Both the position numbers and the translations under genes were made by a program. Of a stretch of 64,000 nucleotides of DNA, positions 1 to 9,821 are shown in pieces (the first letter of the stretch is position 1; every line of letters starts with the position of its first letter). Under the pieces are notes generated by a model. The model was not told where the DNA came from and did no database searches. It worked only from the letters and a program-made list of their open reading frames with translations. Origin of the DNA: Moorella thermoacetica (GTDB taxonomy: Bacteria > Bacillota > DSM-521 > Neomoorellales > Neomoorellaceae); NCBI RefSeq assembly GCF_001267405.1, contig NZ_CP012369.1:522001-586000 (forward strand). The letters are read 5' to 3'.

Positions 1-1
1 C

Positions 2-133
2 GCCCGGGAGGTTTACGCCGGCGAAATGGAACGGTTGCTCCGGGCCGGCCTGATTGAAGTGCAGGGGCATCACCTCAAACTGACGGAGCGGGGCCTGCCC
101 CTGGCCAACGAGGTTTTCGCGGCCTTTGTCTGA
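2..133 (+). CDS. hemW: HemW-like radical SAM protein, C-terminal end (partial)
   Basis: Open from the window edge to TGA at 131-133, encoding about 43 residues. The end of this fragment (LKLTERGLPLANEVFAAFV) resembles the C-terminus of HemW, the heme chaperone formerly called coproporphyrinogen oxidase-like protein, which normally precedes hrcA in Firmicutes. Only the winged-helix tail is present, so the call rests on this short match plus synteny. Confidence 0.7.
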   Translation, partial: AREVYAGEMERLLRAGLIEVQGHHLKLTERGLPLANEVFAAFV

Positions 134-144
134 GCGACTTCTTC

Positions 145-173
145 TTGACAAAACCTGAGGGGGGTGGTATGTT
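145..173 (+). promoter_or_regulatory. Sigma-A type promoter of the hrcA operon
   Basis: TTGACA at 145-150 and TATGTT at 168-173 are separated by 17 bp. They lie just after the hemW stop and just upstream of the CIRCE operator, so HrcA bound there would block the start of transcription. Confidence 0.75.
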
Positions 174-186
174 TTAGTTGAAGCTC

Positions 187-213
187 TTAGCACTCGGAAC
201 ATAAGAGTGCTAA
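187..213 (+). promoter_or_regulatory. CIRCE operator (HrcA binding site)
   Basis: Perfect inverted repeat TTAGCACTC, nine-base spacer, GAGTGCTAA, identical to the consensus CIRCE element. It sits between the promoter and the hrcA start, so the whole hrcA-grpE-dnaK-dnaJ unit should be repressed by HrcA and released on heat shock. Confidence 0.97.
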
Positions 214-232
214 CAAGAAGGTGAAACCAACC

Positions 233-1267
233 ATGCGGATGGATGAGCGGAAACAGAAAGTCCTGGCAGCCGTTATCCAGGACTATATCCTTACGGGTGA
301 ACCGGTAGGTTCGCGTACCATTGCCCGGCGCTACAACCTGGGAGTCAGTCCGGCCACCATCCGGAATGAGATGGCCGACCTGGAGGAGATGGGTCTTTTG
401 GAGCAGCCCCATACCTCAGCCGGTCGGATACCTTCGGATCAGGGTTATCGTTACTACGTCGATTGTCTGATGCCACCTGCCCATTTAACGCCGGAGGAGG
501 AGGAGTATGTCCGCCGGCGGTACAACCAGAAGATGCTGGAAATCGAACAGGTCCTGGCGGAAACAACCCGGTTAATCTCCGAGATGACCTCTTATGCCGC
601 CATTGCCCTGGGCCCTGACCAGGGCCGGGCTTCCCTGGAGGAGGTCCAGGTTTTACCGATCCAGGTGGCTAATAAAGCCCTGCTGGTAGCTGTTACCAGT
701 ACCGGCGTAGTGGAACACCGGGTCTTAACCATCCCGGAGGGCGTAACCCCGGAGGACCTGAACCGGATCTCCCGGGTATTAAATGCCCGCCTCCAGGGCC
801 GGGCCCTGGAAGACCTGCGCCAGATGGTTTTAAGCGATATCTACCAGGAACTGGCCCAGCACCGGAATCTGGTTAATCTGGTCCGCGACCTGTTGCAGCA
901 GCTTCTATCCCTGGAGAGCGGCGAAAGGGTTTACCGGAACGGGACCTTGAATATTTTAAATCAGCCCGAGTTTAAAGACCTGGACCGGGTACGGGAGATC
1001 CTCTCCTTCCTGGACCAGGACGAGGCCCTGCGGCGGATTTTTATGACCACACCCTCAACCGGTTTAACCATTCGCATCGGCCAGGAAAATAAAATTGAGG
1101 GTATTGACAAGTGCAGCGTAGTGACCATCAGCTATGCTGTAGAGGGAAAGATTATGGGCAAGGTTGGTCTCCTGGGACCGACCCGGATGCAATATTCCCG
1201 GGCCATTTCTGTTCTCCGGTGTGTTGCCGATGCTTTATCCCAGACCCTGGAGCAACTCTACCGGTAA
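233..1267 (+). CDS. hrcA: Heat-inducible transcription repressor HrcA
   Basis: HrcA is the DNA-binding repressor that recognises the CIRCE element just upstream; its folding depends on GroEL in well-studied species. The protein is about 344 residues, with an N-terminal winged helix (MDERKQKVL, then VGSRTIARRYNLGVSPATIR) and the HrcA GAF-like C-terminal domain ending in SQTLEQLYR. ATG 233 is preferred to the in-frame GTG at 221 because an AAGGTG ribosome-binding site at 218-223 lies nine bases upstream. It is the first gene of the heat-shock operon and is autoregulated. Confidence 0.96.
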   Translation: MRMDERKQKVLAAVIQDYILTGEPVGSRTIARRYNLGVSPATIRNEMADLEEMGLLEQPHTSAGRIPSDQGYRYYVDCLMPPAHLTPEEEEYVRRRYNQKMLEIEQVLAETTRLISEMTSYAAIALGPDQGRASLEEVQVLPIQVANKALLVAVTSTGVVEHRVLTIPEGVTPEDLNRISRVLNARLQGRALEDLRQMVLSDIYQELAQHRNLVNLVRDLLQQLLSLESGERVYRNGTLNILNQPEFKDLDRVREILSFLDQDEALRRIFMTTPSTGLTIRIGQENKIEGIDKCSVVTISYAVEGKIMGKVGLLGPTRMQYSRAISVLRCVADALSQTLEQLYR

Positions 1268-1363
1268 AGCGATGGGTCACCTGCAACCGGCCGGTGCCTT
1301 TGGGTGCTGGCTTTTTTTGCGAAAGGAGTGAAGGGTTGTTTGAAAGATCAGGAGCAGCATAAA

Positions 1364-2041
1364 ATGAAGGATGAAATGACCTGTCCGGAACCGGGACCGG
1401 GTGCGGCTGCCCCGGAGACAACAGGAGCCGGTACTACCGGAGACGAACCTGTACCCGCAAAGGGCGGGGCAGGACCGGAACAGGCGGAGGCCATGGACGC
1501 AGCCGGTGAAATTGTAAATTTGACGGAGGAAATCAATAGCCTGCGGGCGGAGGTAGAAAATAAGACTGCGGCCCTGGCCGAACTGCAACAGCGCTATTTG
1601 CGGTTGCAGGCGGATTTTGATAACTATCGCAAGCGCACCCGCCGGGAACAGGAGGAACTGACCCGGATGGCTGCCGCCCGGCTGATTACCAGCCTGTTGC
1701 CGGTGCTGGATAACCTGGAACGCGCCCTGGCGGCGGTGACGGATAACAAGGCTGAAGGCTTGGCCACGGGGGTAGAAATGACCCTGCGCCAGTTAAAGGA
1801 GATCCTGGAGCAGGAGGGATTAACCCCGATTGCGGCCCTGGGCCAGCCCTTTAACCCGGAATTGCATGAAGCCGTGGCCAGGGAGGAGACGGAAAACCCG
1901 GAGCAGGCCAACATGGTGGTGGCAGAGTTCCGCCGCGGTTATACCTTGAAGGGCAAGCTTTTACGGCCGGCCATGGTAAAAGTAGCCGTAGCCGGAGCAA
2001 CCGTTAAGGAAAACGGACAGGAGGTAGATAAAGATGAGTAA
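1364..2041 (+). CDS. grpE: GrpE nucleotide exchange factor
   Basis: GrpE releases ADP from DnaK and resets its substrate cycle. About 225 residues: a low-complexity, Pro/Gly/Glu-rich N-terminus, a long coiled coil (residues about 50-100) and a C-terminal beta domain with the typical NPELHEAV and [16 protein letters not shown] motifs. The start is uncertain. ATG 1364 has AGGAG at 1350-1354; a TTG at 1340 behind AAGGAGTG is a good alternative adding eight residues. The stop overlaps the start of dnaK by eight bases, which suggests translational coupling. Confidence 0.93.
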   Translation: MKDEMTCPEPGPGAAAPETTGAGTTGDEPVPAKGGAGPEQAEAMDAAGEIVNLTEEINSLRAEVENKTAALAELQQRYLRLQADFDNYRKRTRREQEELTRMAAARLITSLLPVLDNLERALAAVTDNKAEGLATGVEMTLRQLKEILEQEGLTPIAALGQPFNPELHEAVAREETENPEQANMVVAEFRRGYTLKGKLLRPAMVKVAVAGATVKENGQEVDKDE

Positions 2042-3872
2042 AGTAATCGGTATTGACCTTGGTACGACTAACTCCTGCGTGGCCGTCATGGAAGGCGGTG
2101 AGGCAGTAGTTATTCCCAATGCCGAAGGCGGCCGGACCACTCCTTCCGTGGTCGCCTTTACCAAAGAGGGCGAGCGGATCGTGGGCCAGGTGGCCAAACG
2201 CCAGGCCATAACCAATCCTGACCGGACGGTAATATCCATTAAGCGGCATATGGGGACCAACTACAAGGTAAAAATTGATAATAAAGAGTATACGCCGCAG
2301 GAGATCTCAGCCATGATCCTGCAGAAACTGAAAGCCGACGCGGAAGCCTACCTGGGCGAAAAGGTTACCCAGGCCGTCATCACCGTGCCGGCTTACTTCA
2401 CCGACAGCCAGCGCCAGGCAACCAAGGACGCCGGGCGCATTGCCGGCCTGGAAGTCCTGCGCATCATCAACGAACCGACAGCAGCTTCCCTGGCCTATGG
2501 CCTGGATAAAGGCGAGGACCAGACCATCCTGGTTTACGACCTGGGCGGCGGCACCTTTGATGTTTCCATCCTGGAGCTGGGAGACGGCGTCTTTGAGGTT
2601 AAAGCCACCAGCGGTAATAACCGCCTGGGAGGCGACGACTTCGACCAGCGAATAATGGACTATCTGGTGGATATCTGCCGCCGCGAGCATGGCGTTGACC
2701 TGACCCAGGATAAGATGGCCATGCAGCGCCTGAAGGAGGCTGCCGAGAAAGCCAAGATTGAGCTTTCCGGCATGACCAGCACCAATATCAACCTGCCCTT
2801 TATCTCGGCGACGCCCAACGGCCCCGTCCACCTGGATGTCAACCTGACCCGGGCCAAGTTTGAGGAACTCATCGCCGACCTGGTAGAGAAGACCGTGGGT
2901 CCGACCAGGCAGGCCCTGGCCGATGCCGGCCTGGAACCCAAAGATATCGATAAAGTATTGCTGGTAGGCGGTTCCACCCGGGTGCCCCTGGTACAGGAGA
3001 CGGTGCGCAAGATCTTGGGCCAGGAGCCCCATAAAGGCATCAACCCCGACGAATGTGTTGCCCTGGGAGCGGCTATCCAGGGAGGCGTCCTTGCCGGTGA
3101 GGTCAAAGACGTGCTGCTGCTGGACGTCACGCCCCTTTCTCTGGGCATTGAAACCCTGGGCGGCGTGTTTACCAAACTCATTGAGCGCAATACAACCATT
3201 CCTACTTCCAAGAGCCAGATCTTCTCCACTGCCGCCGACAACCAGACTACGGTGGAGATTCATGTCCTCCAGGGCGAGCGGGCTATGGCCGCTGATAACA
3301 AGACCCTGGGCCGCTTCCAGCTGACGGGGATCCCTCCGGCGCCCCGGGGAGTGCCCCAGATTGAGGTCAAGTTCGACATTGACGCCAATGGTATCGTCCA
3401 CGTCTCGGCCAAGGATCTGGGTACCGGCAAACAGCAGGCCATTACCATCACCTCGTCCAGCGGCCTGAGCGAGGAAGAGATCCAGCGCATGGTCAAGGAA
3501 GCCGAGGCTTCGGCTGAGGCCGACCGCCGCCGTAAGGAAGAGATCGAGACCCGCAACCAGGCGGACTCCCTCATCTACCAGGCCGAGCGCACCTTGAAGG
3601 AGTTCAAGGACAAAGCCGACCAGAATGATGTAGACCGCATCGAAAAGGCGAAGAAAGAGCTCCAGGAGGTCCTGGACAGCAAGAATAATGACAAGATCAA
3701 AGAAAAGATGGAGGCCCTCTCCCAGGCCCTTTATACCCTGACCACCAAGGTGTACCAGCAGGCTGGTGCTCAAGCCGGAGCCCAGGGCCAGGGCGCGGCC
3801 GGCGGCCAGAAACAGGACGGTAACGTCTACGACGCTGACTATAAAGTCGTCGACGACGACAAGAAAGAATAG
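2034..3872 (+). CDS. dnaK: Chaperone DnaK (Hsp70)
   Basis: ATP-dependent Hsp70 chaperone, 612 residues, close to the usual length for Gram-positive DnaK. Visible features are the phosphate-binding loop [11 protein letters not shown] (residues 6-16), the second ATPase motif [16 protein letters not shown], the adenosine motif [12 protein letters not shown], the substrate-binding beta domain and a helical lid. The Gln/Gly/Ala-rich tail ends in DDDKKE. The gene sits between its co-chaperones grpE and dnaJ. A long open frame on the opposite strand is only a mirror of this GC-rich gene. Confidence 0.98.
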   Translation: MSKVIGIDLGTTNSCVAVMEGGEAVVIPNAEGGRTTPSVVAFTKEGERIVGQVAKRQAITNPDRTVISIKRHMGTNYKVKIDNKEYTPQEISAMILQKLKADAEAYLGEKVTQAVITVPAYFTDSQRQATKDAGRIAGLEVLRIINEPTAASLAYGLDKGEDQTILVYDLGGGTFDVSILELGDGVFEVKATSGNNRLGGDDFDQRIMDYLVDICRREHGVDLTQDKMAMQRLKEAAEKAKIELSGMTSTNINLPFISATPNGPVHLDVNLTRAKFEELIADLVEKTVGPTRQALADAGLEPKDIDKVLLVGGSTRVPLVQETVRKILGQEPHKGINPDECVALGAAIQGGVLAGEVKDVLLLDVTPLSLGIETLGGVFTKLIERNTTIPTSKSQIFSTAADNQTTVEIHVLQGERAMAADNKTLGRFQLTGIPPAPRGVPQIEVKFDIDANGIVHVSAKDLGTGKQQAITITSSSGLSEEEIQRMVKEAEASAEADRRRKEEIETRNQADSLIYQAERTLKEFKDKADQNDVDRIEKAKKELQEVLDSKNNDKIKEKMEALSQALYTLTTKVYQQAGAQAGAQGQGAAGGQKQDGNVYDADYKVVDDDKKE

Positions 3873-3879
3873 CCGGTGA

Positions 3880-5034
<1,155 letters not shown>

Positions 5035-5040
5035 CCAGGC

Positions 5041-5178
5041 GTAAGTAAACTTTGCGCGAAGCCTTGGGCTTCGGCGGCCCGCCGCTTAAGCGCCCGAAGC
5101 CTGAAGCCAGTACCCCCAGCACCAGGGAAGCCAACAAATAATCGCCTAATGTGGTAAAACCCTATTTTCGGCAGGAGG
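5041..5178 (+). repeat. Repeated intergenic element, copy A (upstream of rsmE)
   Basis: The 150 bases between dnaJ and rsmE hold a GC-rich hairpin-forming stretch (5059-5105). Its 3' half resembles the sequence upstream of glyQ (18141-18260). Shared blocks are GTAAA.TTTGC, CCCGAAGCC or CCCGGAGCC, GTACCCCCAG, and an almost identical end, TAAAACCCTATTTTCGG here against CAAAACCCTATTTTCGG there. The end of the element supplies the GGAGG ribosome-binding site of rsmE. It looks like a shortened or decayed copy of the larger glyQ element. Confidence 0.6.
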
Positions 5179-5187
5179 GTGAGCCGT

Positions 5188-5928
5188 ATGGCCCACCATT
5201 TTTTTCTACCAATAGTGGTCGCCCCCGGAGAGACAGTCCTCCTGGAAGGCGAAAACGCCCACCACGCCATCCGCGTCCTGCGCCTCCGGCAGGGAGAGAG
5301 TATCACCCTGGCTGATAGCAACGGCCAGGGATACAGGGCGGAAATTGTAGCCATCACTGAAGGCCGGGTGGCAGCTGCCATCAAAGACCCCCTGGACAGC
5401 CCGGAGCCCAGGGTCAGGGTCACCCTTTACCAGGGCTGGCCCAAAGGGGATAAAATGGATTTAATTATCGAGAAATGCACAGAACTAGGTGTGGACAGGA
5501 TTGTCGTCCTGGCAACGGAGCGCTCTATCCCCCGGCCGGACCAGCAGACTTGTGCCCGGCGCCGGGAGCGCTGGCAGCAAAAGGCCCACGCCGCAGCCCG
5601 CCAGAGCCGCCGCCACCGCATCCCGGTAGTGGACGGTCCCCTGGGGCTGGCCGAGGCCCTGGTTAAACTCCGGCCGGACACCCTGTTACTGGTCCCCTGG
5701 GAAGAAGAACGCACCCGGGACCTGAAGTCCATCCTGGCTACCGTTCCGGCGGACCGGGAACTGGCCCTGCTTATTGGCCCCGAAGGAGGCCTGAGCCGGG
5801 CCGAAGTTGACCTGGCCTGCCGGTTCGGTGGTTTACCCCTCACCCTGGGCCCCCGCATCTTGAGGACGGAGACGGCCGGACTGGCCTGCCTGGCGGCCAT
5901 TATGTACGCCATGGGGGAACTGGGGTAG
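5188..5928 (+). CDS. rsmE: 16S rRNA (uracil-1498-N3)-methyltransferase RsmE
   Basis: RsmE methylates U1498 of 16S rRNA in the assembled 30S subunit. About 246 residues, with a small PUA-like N-terminal domain (GENAHHAIRVLRLRQGE) and a SPOUT fold with the knot motifs IGPEGGLSRAE and LGPRILRTETAGL that bind S-adenosylmethionine. ATG 5188 follows AGGAGGG (5173-5179) by eight bases and is preferred to the GTG inside that ribosome-binding site. mtaB follows and is probably co-transcribed. Confidence 0.95.
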   Translation: MAHHFFLPIVVAPGETVLLEGENAHHAIRVLRLRQGESITLADSNGQGYRAEIVAITEGRVAAAIKDPLDSPEPRVRVTLYQGWPKGDKMDLIIEKCTELGVDRIVVLATERSIPRPDQQTCARRRERWQQKAHAAARQSRRHRIPVVDGPLGLAEALVKLRPDTLLLVPWEEERTRDLKSILATVPADRELALLIGPEGGLSRAEVDLACRFGGLPLTLGPRILRTETAGLACLAAIMYAMGELG

Positions 5929-5964
5929 AGATAAAAGCGTCATCCATGAGGTGGTGAATATCAG

Positions 5965-7317
5965 GTGCCAGCACCCCGGGTAGCCCTGGTGAGCCTGGGC
6001 TGCAAAGTCAACCAGAACGAGGTGGAGGCCCTCAAGCACCTTTTCCAGGAAGCCGGCTACCAGGTAGTCCCCTTCCCGGAAGAGGCCGACGTCTACGTCG
6101 TCCACACCTGTACCGTCACCCATATCAGCGACCGCAAGTCGCGCCAGCTGATTCGCCGGGCCATCCGGGCTAACCCGGAGGCGGTGGTCGCCGTTACCGG
6201 TTGCTATGCCCAGGTGGCGCCGGGGGAAGTCCTGGCTATCCCCGGCGTCGACCTCGTGGTGGGAACCAGGGACCGGCACCGCCTGGTTGAACTGGTTGCC
6301 AGGGCCAGGGAGGGAACTGCCCCTATAAACGCCGTCAGGCCCCACGAAAAAGGGGAAACCTTCGAAGAGCTGCCCCTGGTGGAGGTCAGCCGGGCCCGGG
6401 CTTTCCTGAAGATCCAGGAGGGTTGCCAGGAGTTCTGCACCTACTGCATTGTCCCTTATGCCCGCGGGCCTTTACGTAGCCGCGACCCGGAACTCATCCG
6501 GGCGGAGGTGAGGCGTTTGGTTGATGCAGGTTACCTGGAGATTGTCCTGACCGGTGTGCATACCGGGGCTTACGGCCGTGACCTGGCGGGAGATATCGAT
6601 CTGGCTGGCCTTTTGAAAAATCTCGTACAGGTGCCGGGTCTCAGGCGCCTGCGCATCAGTTCCATCGATCCCCTGGACTTTACCCCGGAGCTCAAGGCCG
6701 TTTTGACGGGTGAAGGGATTATCTGCCCCCACTTCCATATCCCCCTCCAGAGTGGCGACGATGCCATCCTGGGCAGGATGGGCCGGCGTTATACCGGCCA
6801 GTACTACCTTGAGCTCATTGCCAGCCTGCGCTCGGGCCGGCCCGGGGCGGCCTTCACCAGCGACGTCATGGTCGGTTTTCCCGGAGAAACAGAGGCCCAG
6901 TTTCAAAATACCCTGGCCGTCGTTAAGGAGGCCAGCCTGGCTGGCATCCACGTCTTTCCCTATTCCCCCCGCCGGGGTACACCGGCGGCAGCCATGCCCG
7001 GCCAGGTGGCGGCAGAGGTAAAGAAAGATCGTGAAAGGCGCCTGCTGCAACTCGGCCGGCGCCTCAGCCGCCAGTACGCCCGGGAATTTCTAACTCAAAC
7101 CCTGGACGTCCTGGTAGAAGGGCCCCTCCCCGGTTGCCCGGACTGCCAGGAGGGCCTCACAGGCAACTATCTTCGGGTAGCCTTCCCGGCGCCGGCTGAC
7201 CTCACCGGCCAGCTGGTACCAGTCAGGCTGCAGGAGTTGCGCGGGAGTTTAATTTGGGGTAAATTAGAAAAAGATGTTAGCGACAGGCAGGAAAATGGCT
7301 GGCGAGGGAGAACTTAA
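5965..7317 (+). CDS. mtaB: tRNA t6A37 methylthiotransferase MtaB
   Basis: MtaB converts N6-threonylcarbamoyladenosine at tRNA position 37 to its 2-methylthio form. 450 residues: an N-terminal UPF0004 domain with three cluster cysteines (SLGCKVNQNE, HTCTVT, VTGCYAQ), a radical-SAM core with CXXXCXXC (CQEFCTYCIVPYARG), and a C-terminal TRAM-like region. It starts at GTG 5965 behind GAGGTGGTG. The position after rsmE fits the conserved dnaJ-rsmE-mtaB order of Firmicutes. Confidence 0.94.
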   Translation: MPAPRVALVSLGCKVNQNEVEALKHLFQEAGYQVVPFPEEADVYVVHTCTVTHISDRKSRQLIRRAIRANPEAVVAVTGCYAQVAPGEVLAIPGVDLVVGTRDRHRLVELVARAREGTAPINAVRPHEKGETFEELPLVEVSRARAFLKIQEGCQEFCTYCIVPYARGPLRSRDPELIRAEVRRLVDAGYLEIVLTGVHTGAYGRDLAGDIDLAGLLKNLVQVPGLRRLRISSIDPLDFTPELKAVLTGEGIICPHFHIPLQSGDDAILGRMGRRYTGQYYLELIASLRSGRPGAAFTSDVMVGFPGETEAQFQNTLAVVKEASLAGIHVFPYSPRRGTPAAAMPGQVAAEVKKDRERRLLQLGRRLSRQYAREFLTQTLDVLVEGPLPGCPDCQEGLTGNYLRVAFPAPADLTGQLVPVRLQELRGSLIWGKLEKDVSDRQENGWRGRT

Positions 7318-7390
7318 TATACCGGGAGAAAATAAAAGGGAGAAGCCGGGGAACGGGACCCCGGGCAACCACGAAAGGAGTAAAGGGCGC

Positions 7391-7735
7391 GTGGCTGAAG
7401 ATTGTATCTTTTGCCAGATAGCGGCAGGTAAGATCCCTTCAGAAGTGGTCTACCAGGACGACCGGGTTGTAGCCTTTAAAGATATCCGGCCGGTAGCCCC
7501 GGTCCACATCCTGATTATCCCCAGGAAGCATATCCCTGACCTGACGGCCATTACACCGGAGGATGGCGACCTCATCGGTTATATACACCTGGTGGCCGTA
7601 AAGCTGGCCCGCGAGTTCGGCCTTGCCGACCGGGGCTTCCGGGTGGTAAATAACTGCAAAGAGGAAGGCGGCCAGGCCGTTTATCACCTCCACTTCCATC
7701 TCCTGGGTGGCCGGCAGCTGCAGATCCTGGGTTGA
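7391..7735 (+). CDS. HIT family nucleotide-binding protein (Hint/PKCI type)
   Basis: Small histidine-triad hydrolase of the Hint group, which typically cleaves nucleoside phosphoramidates; the substrate here is unknown. 114 residues with the conserved CIFCQIAAGKIPSEVVY start and the catalytic triad HLHFHLLGG near the C-terminus. GTG 7391 is chosen because AAGGAG lies ten bases upstream and the protein then begins exactly where the family does; an open frame continues upstream into mtaB. Its stop lies within the -35 box of the rpsU promoter. Confidence 0.92.
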   Translation: MAEDCIFCQIAAGKIPSEVVYQDDRVVAFKDIRPVAPVHILIIPRKHIPDLTAITPEDGDLIGYIHLVAVKLAREFGLADRGFRVVNNCKEEGGQAVYHLHFHLLGGRQLQILG

Positions 7736-7760
7736 CGCTGCAAAAGGGATCTACTATAAT
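7732..7760 (+). promoter_or_regulatory. Promoter of rpsU
   Basis: TTGACG at 7732-7737 and TATAAT at 7755-7760 with an exact 17 bp spacer. The TGA in the -35 box is the stop codon of the HIT gene, so transcription of rpsU can start separately from the upstream genes. Confidence 0.8.
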
Positions 7761-7825
7761 AAAATTTATGCAAAGCTGTGAGGGGACAGCTAACCACCGG
7801 GTTGGCGGAGGGAGGGAAACAGTAG

Positions 7826-8002
7826 TTGAGCGAGGTAAAGATTGGTAAAAACGAATCCCTTGATGCCGCTTTAAGGCGTTTCAAGAGGATTTGCCAGAAA
7901 TCCGGGGTCCTTTCTGAGGCCCGGCGGCGCGAACATTACGAAAAACCGAGCGTCAGGCGCAAAAAGAAATCCGAAGCCGCCCGCAAACGTCGCTGGCACT
8001 AA
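7826..8002 (+). CDS. rpsU: Small ribosomal subunit protein bS21
   Basis: 58-residue basic protein of the 30S subunit. The sequence starts [19 protein letters not shown] and ends in a Lys/Arg-rich tail ([15 protein letters not shown]), matching bS21 along its full length. It begins at TTG 7826 behind GGAGGG (7810-7815). It has its own promoter and a strong terminator follows, so it forms a short transcription unit. Confidence 0.95.
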   Translation: MSEVKIGKNESLDAALRRFKRICQKSGVLSEARRREHYEKPSVRRKKKSEAARKRRWH

Positions 8003-8060
8003 AGGTTAATGTCTTCCCAACCCCTGAAACAAAAAATTTCCGGTGGCGAGCTTATGGGAA

Positions 8061-8089
8061 AAACCCGGTCCGATAGGACCGGGTTTTTT
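8061..8089 (+). terminator. Rho-independent terminator after rpsU
   Basis: Perfect 11 bp stem AAACCCGGTCC / GGACCGGGTTT with a GATA loop, followed by a run of T. It separates rpsU from the yqfC operon. Confidence 0.92.
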
Positions 8090-8140
8090 GCGGTCTTTTT
8101 TAGCCTCCAGGTGCATAGAGTATTGGCAGGAGGGGGCAGG

Positions 8141-8443
8141 ATGGCCAAGCACAGTTTACGTCGCCGGCTGGCCGCCAGGGTCAGGCATATAGAAAAATCG
8201 GTAACCGAATTTCTCGATCTACCCCCGGAGGCGGCCCTGGATTTACCGCGCTTAACCCTGGTTGGCAACAGCCGCCTGCTATTGGAAAACCACCGGGGTA
8301 TCGTCACCTACAAGCCTGACCTGGTGAAGTTAAAACTAACCGCCGGGGAACTGGAGATTAAAGGAACAGGCCTCTTTCTCCGGGAGATTAAGCCTGACGC
8401 CATCGCCCTGGAAGGCACCATCCGTTCCCTCGAGTTTTGCTAG
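8141..8443 (+). CDS. yqfC: Sporulation protein YqfC
   Basis: Small protein of the YabP/YqfC family, expressed under sigma-E in the mother cell of spore formers. 100 residues, starting MAKHSLRRRLAARV and containing the family signature around GIVTYKPDLVKLKLTAGELEIKG (two short strings split by the sheet region). ATG 8141 follows AGGAGGGGG. It is directly upstream of yqfD, as in Bacillus and Clostridia, which supports a spore-forming host. Confidence 0.9.
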   Translation: MAKHSLRRRLAARVRHIEKSVTEFLDLPPEAALDLPRLTLVGNSRLLLENHRGIVTYKPDLVKLKLTAGELEIKGTGLFLREIKPDAIALEGTIRSLEFC

Positions 8444-8458
8444 GAGGTGCGAGGTTAC

Positions 8459-9747
8459 GTGACCGTACATAACTGGCAGGCCTACCTGACCGGCTACCTG
8501 GTCCTGACCATCAGCGGCGACGACCCCGAGGCTTTTCTCAATCTGGCCCTGGCCCGGGGCCTCACCCTCCTGGACGTTACCCGCACCGGCAAGGGCCAGA
8601 TTCTGGTCAAAATGCCGGTTAGCGAGTACCGGTTATTACGCCCCCTGGCCCGGGAGAGCCACTGCCGTGTCCGTATTGTGGACAAGCGGGGCCTGCCTTT
8701 TTTCAGCCGCCGCCTGCGCGGCCGGCAGCTATTACTTGCCGGCGTCCTTTTCTTTTTGGTTGCCATCTACATCCTCTCGGCCTGCGTCTGGGTGGTAGAT
8801 GTCCGGCCCGAAAAGGGAACCCTGCGCCAGGTTACACCGGACCAGGTTATAGCCGCCGCCAGGGCTGAAGGCTTGAAGCCCGGTGCCTGGAAGGGCAGGA
8901 TAGACATCCGCGCTCTGGAGTACGGCCTGGAACAGCGCCTGCCCCAGCTGGCCTGGGTGGGGGTCAGCTTCCACGGCACCAGGGCAGAAATTAAGGTCGT
9001 CGAAAAGATACCCCCCCAGCAGGCGATGACTATGAATTACCGGCCAGCATAATTGCCGCCAAAGACGGGGTGATTAAACAGATCCTGGTGATGAATGGTG
9101 AAGGGCGGGTGGCTGTCGGCGATACGGTTCGCCGGGGAGAGGTCTTGATCTCCGGCCTGATCCTGCCTCCGGAGCCGGAGAAAAAACCGGGTGAAAACCA
9201 GCCGCAGCAGCAACCACGGCCCGAACCCCGCCTGGTCCGGGCCCGGGGTATTGTCCGGGCCCGGGTCTGGTATGAAGAAGAAAAGGAGATAGAGCGCCTG
9301 CAGGTCCGGGAACAGGCCACCGGACGTCAGCAGAGAGCGATAATAATTAAGACTCCCGGACGCCAGGTCGTTCTCAGGGGTCCGGCCCGGTCCCCCTATG
9401 CCCATTACCTGCAGGAAAATAAAGTAATCACTTTACCGTCCTGGAGGAATTTCCCCCCTCCCGTCGAACTTATCATCAGTACCTACCGCGAGATCCGGAT
9501 CCAGAAGCAACAACTGGGCTACGAAGAGGCTGTCAGGGTCGCCGGTCAACAGGCCCTGGCCAGCCTGAAAGCCCGGTTGCCGGCAGGGGTAACCATTACC
9601 GGTGAGAAAATAATCCCCCTCACTGGAACGGGGGAACAGAGAGTCCGGGTGCGGGCCTGGGTCGAAACCGAAGAAGACATCGGCCAGGTGGTCCCTCTGC
9701 ATGGCCGGACGCCCCCCGGCGGTAACCCTCCGGCGACCCCCGGGTAA
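8459..9747 (+). pseudogene. yqfD: Sporulation protein YqfD, interrupted by a one-base frameshift
   Basis: YqfD is a sporulation protein with one membrane segment (here about residues 90-108) and a long C-terminal domain. The N-terminal part reads from GTG 8459, nine bases after TAGGAGGTG, to a stop at 9052. The C-terminal part continues in another frame from about 9017 to 9747. The join lies in a run of seven C at 9010-9016: one more C would give KIPPPAGDDYELPAS and restore one protein of about 430 residues, normal for the family. A sequencing or assembly error in the C run is the simplest reading; a real mutation or translational slippage is possible. Confidence 0.85.
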
Positions 9748-9759
9748 TCATTATCCATC

Positions 9760-9788
9760 TTTACTAAAGGACAAATGAAAGCTATAAT
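9760..9788 (+). promoter_or_regulatory. Possible promoter upstream of phoH
   Basis: TTTACT (9760-9765), 17 bp, TATAAT (9783-9788), in the 74-base gap after yqfD. The -10 box is perfect and the -35 is weak. Confidence 0.5.
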
Positions 9789-9821
9789 AATTTACTAAAG
9801 CCTTCAATACTATCAGGGGAG

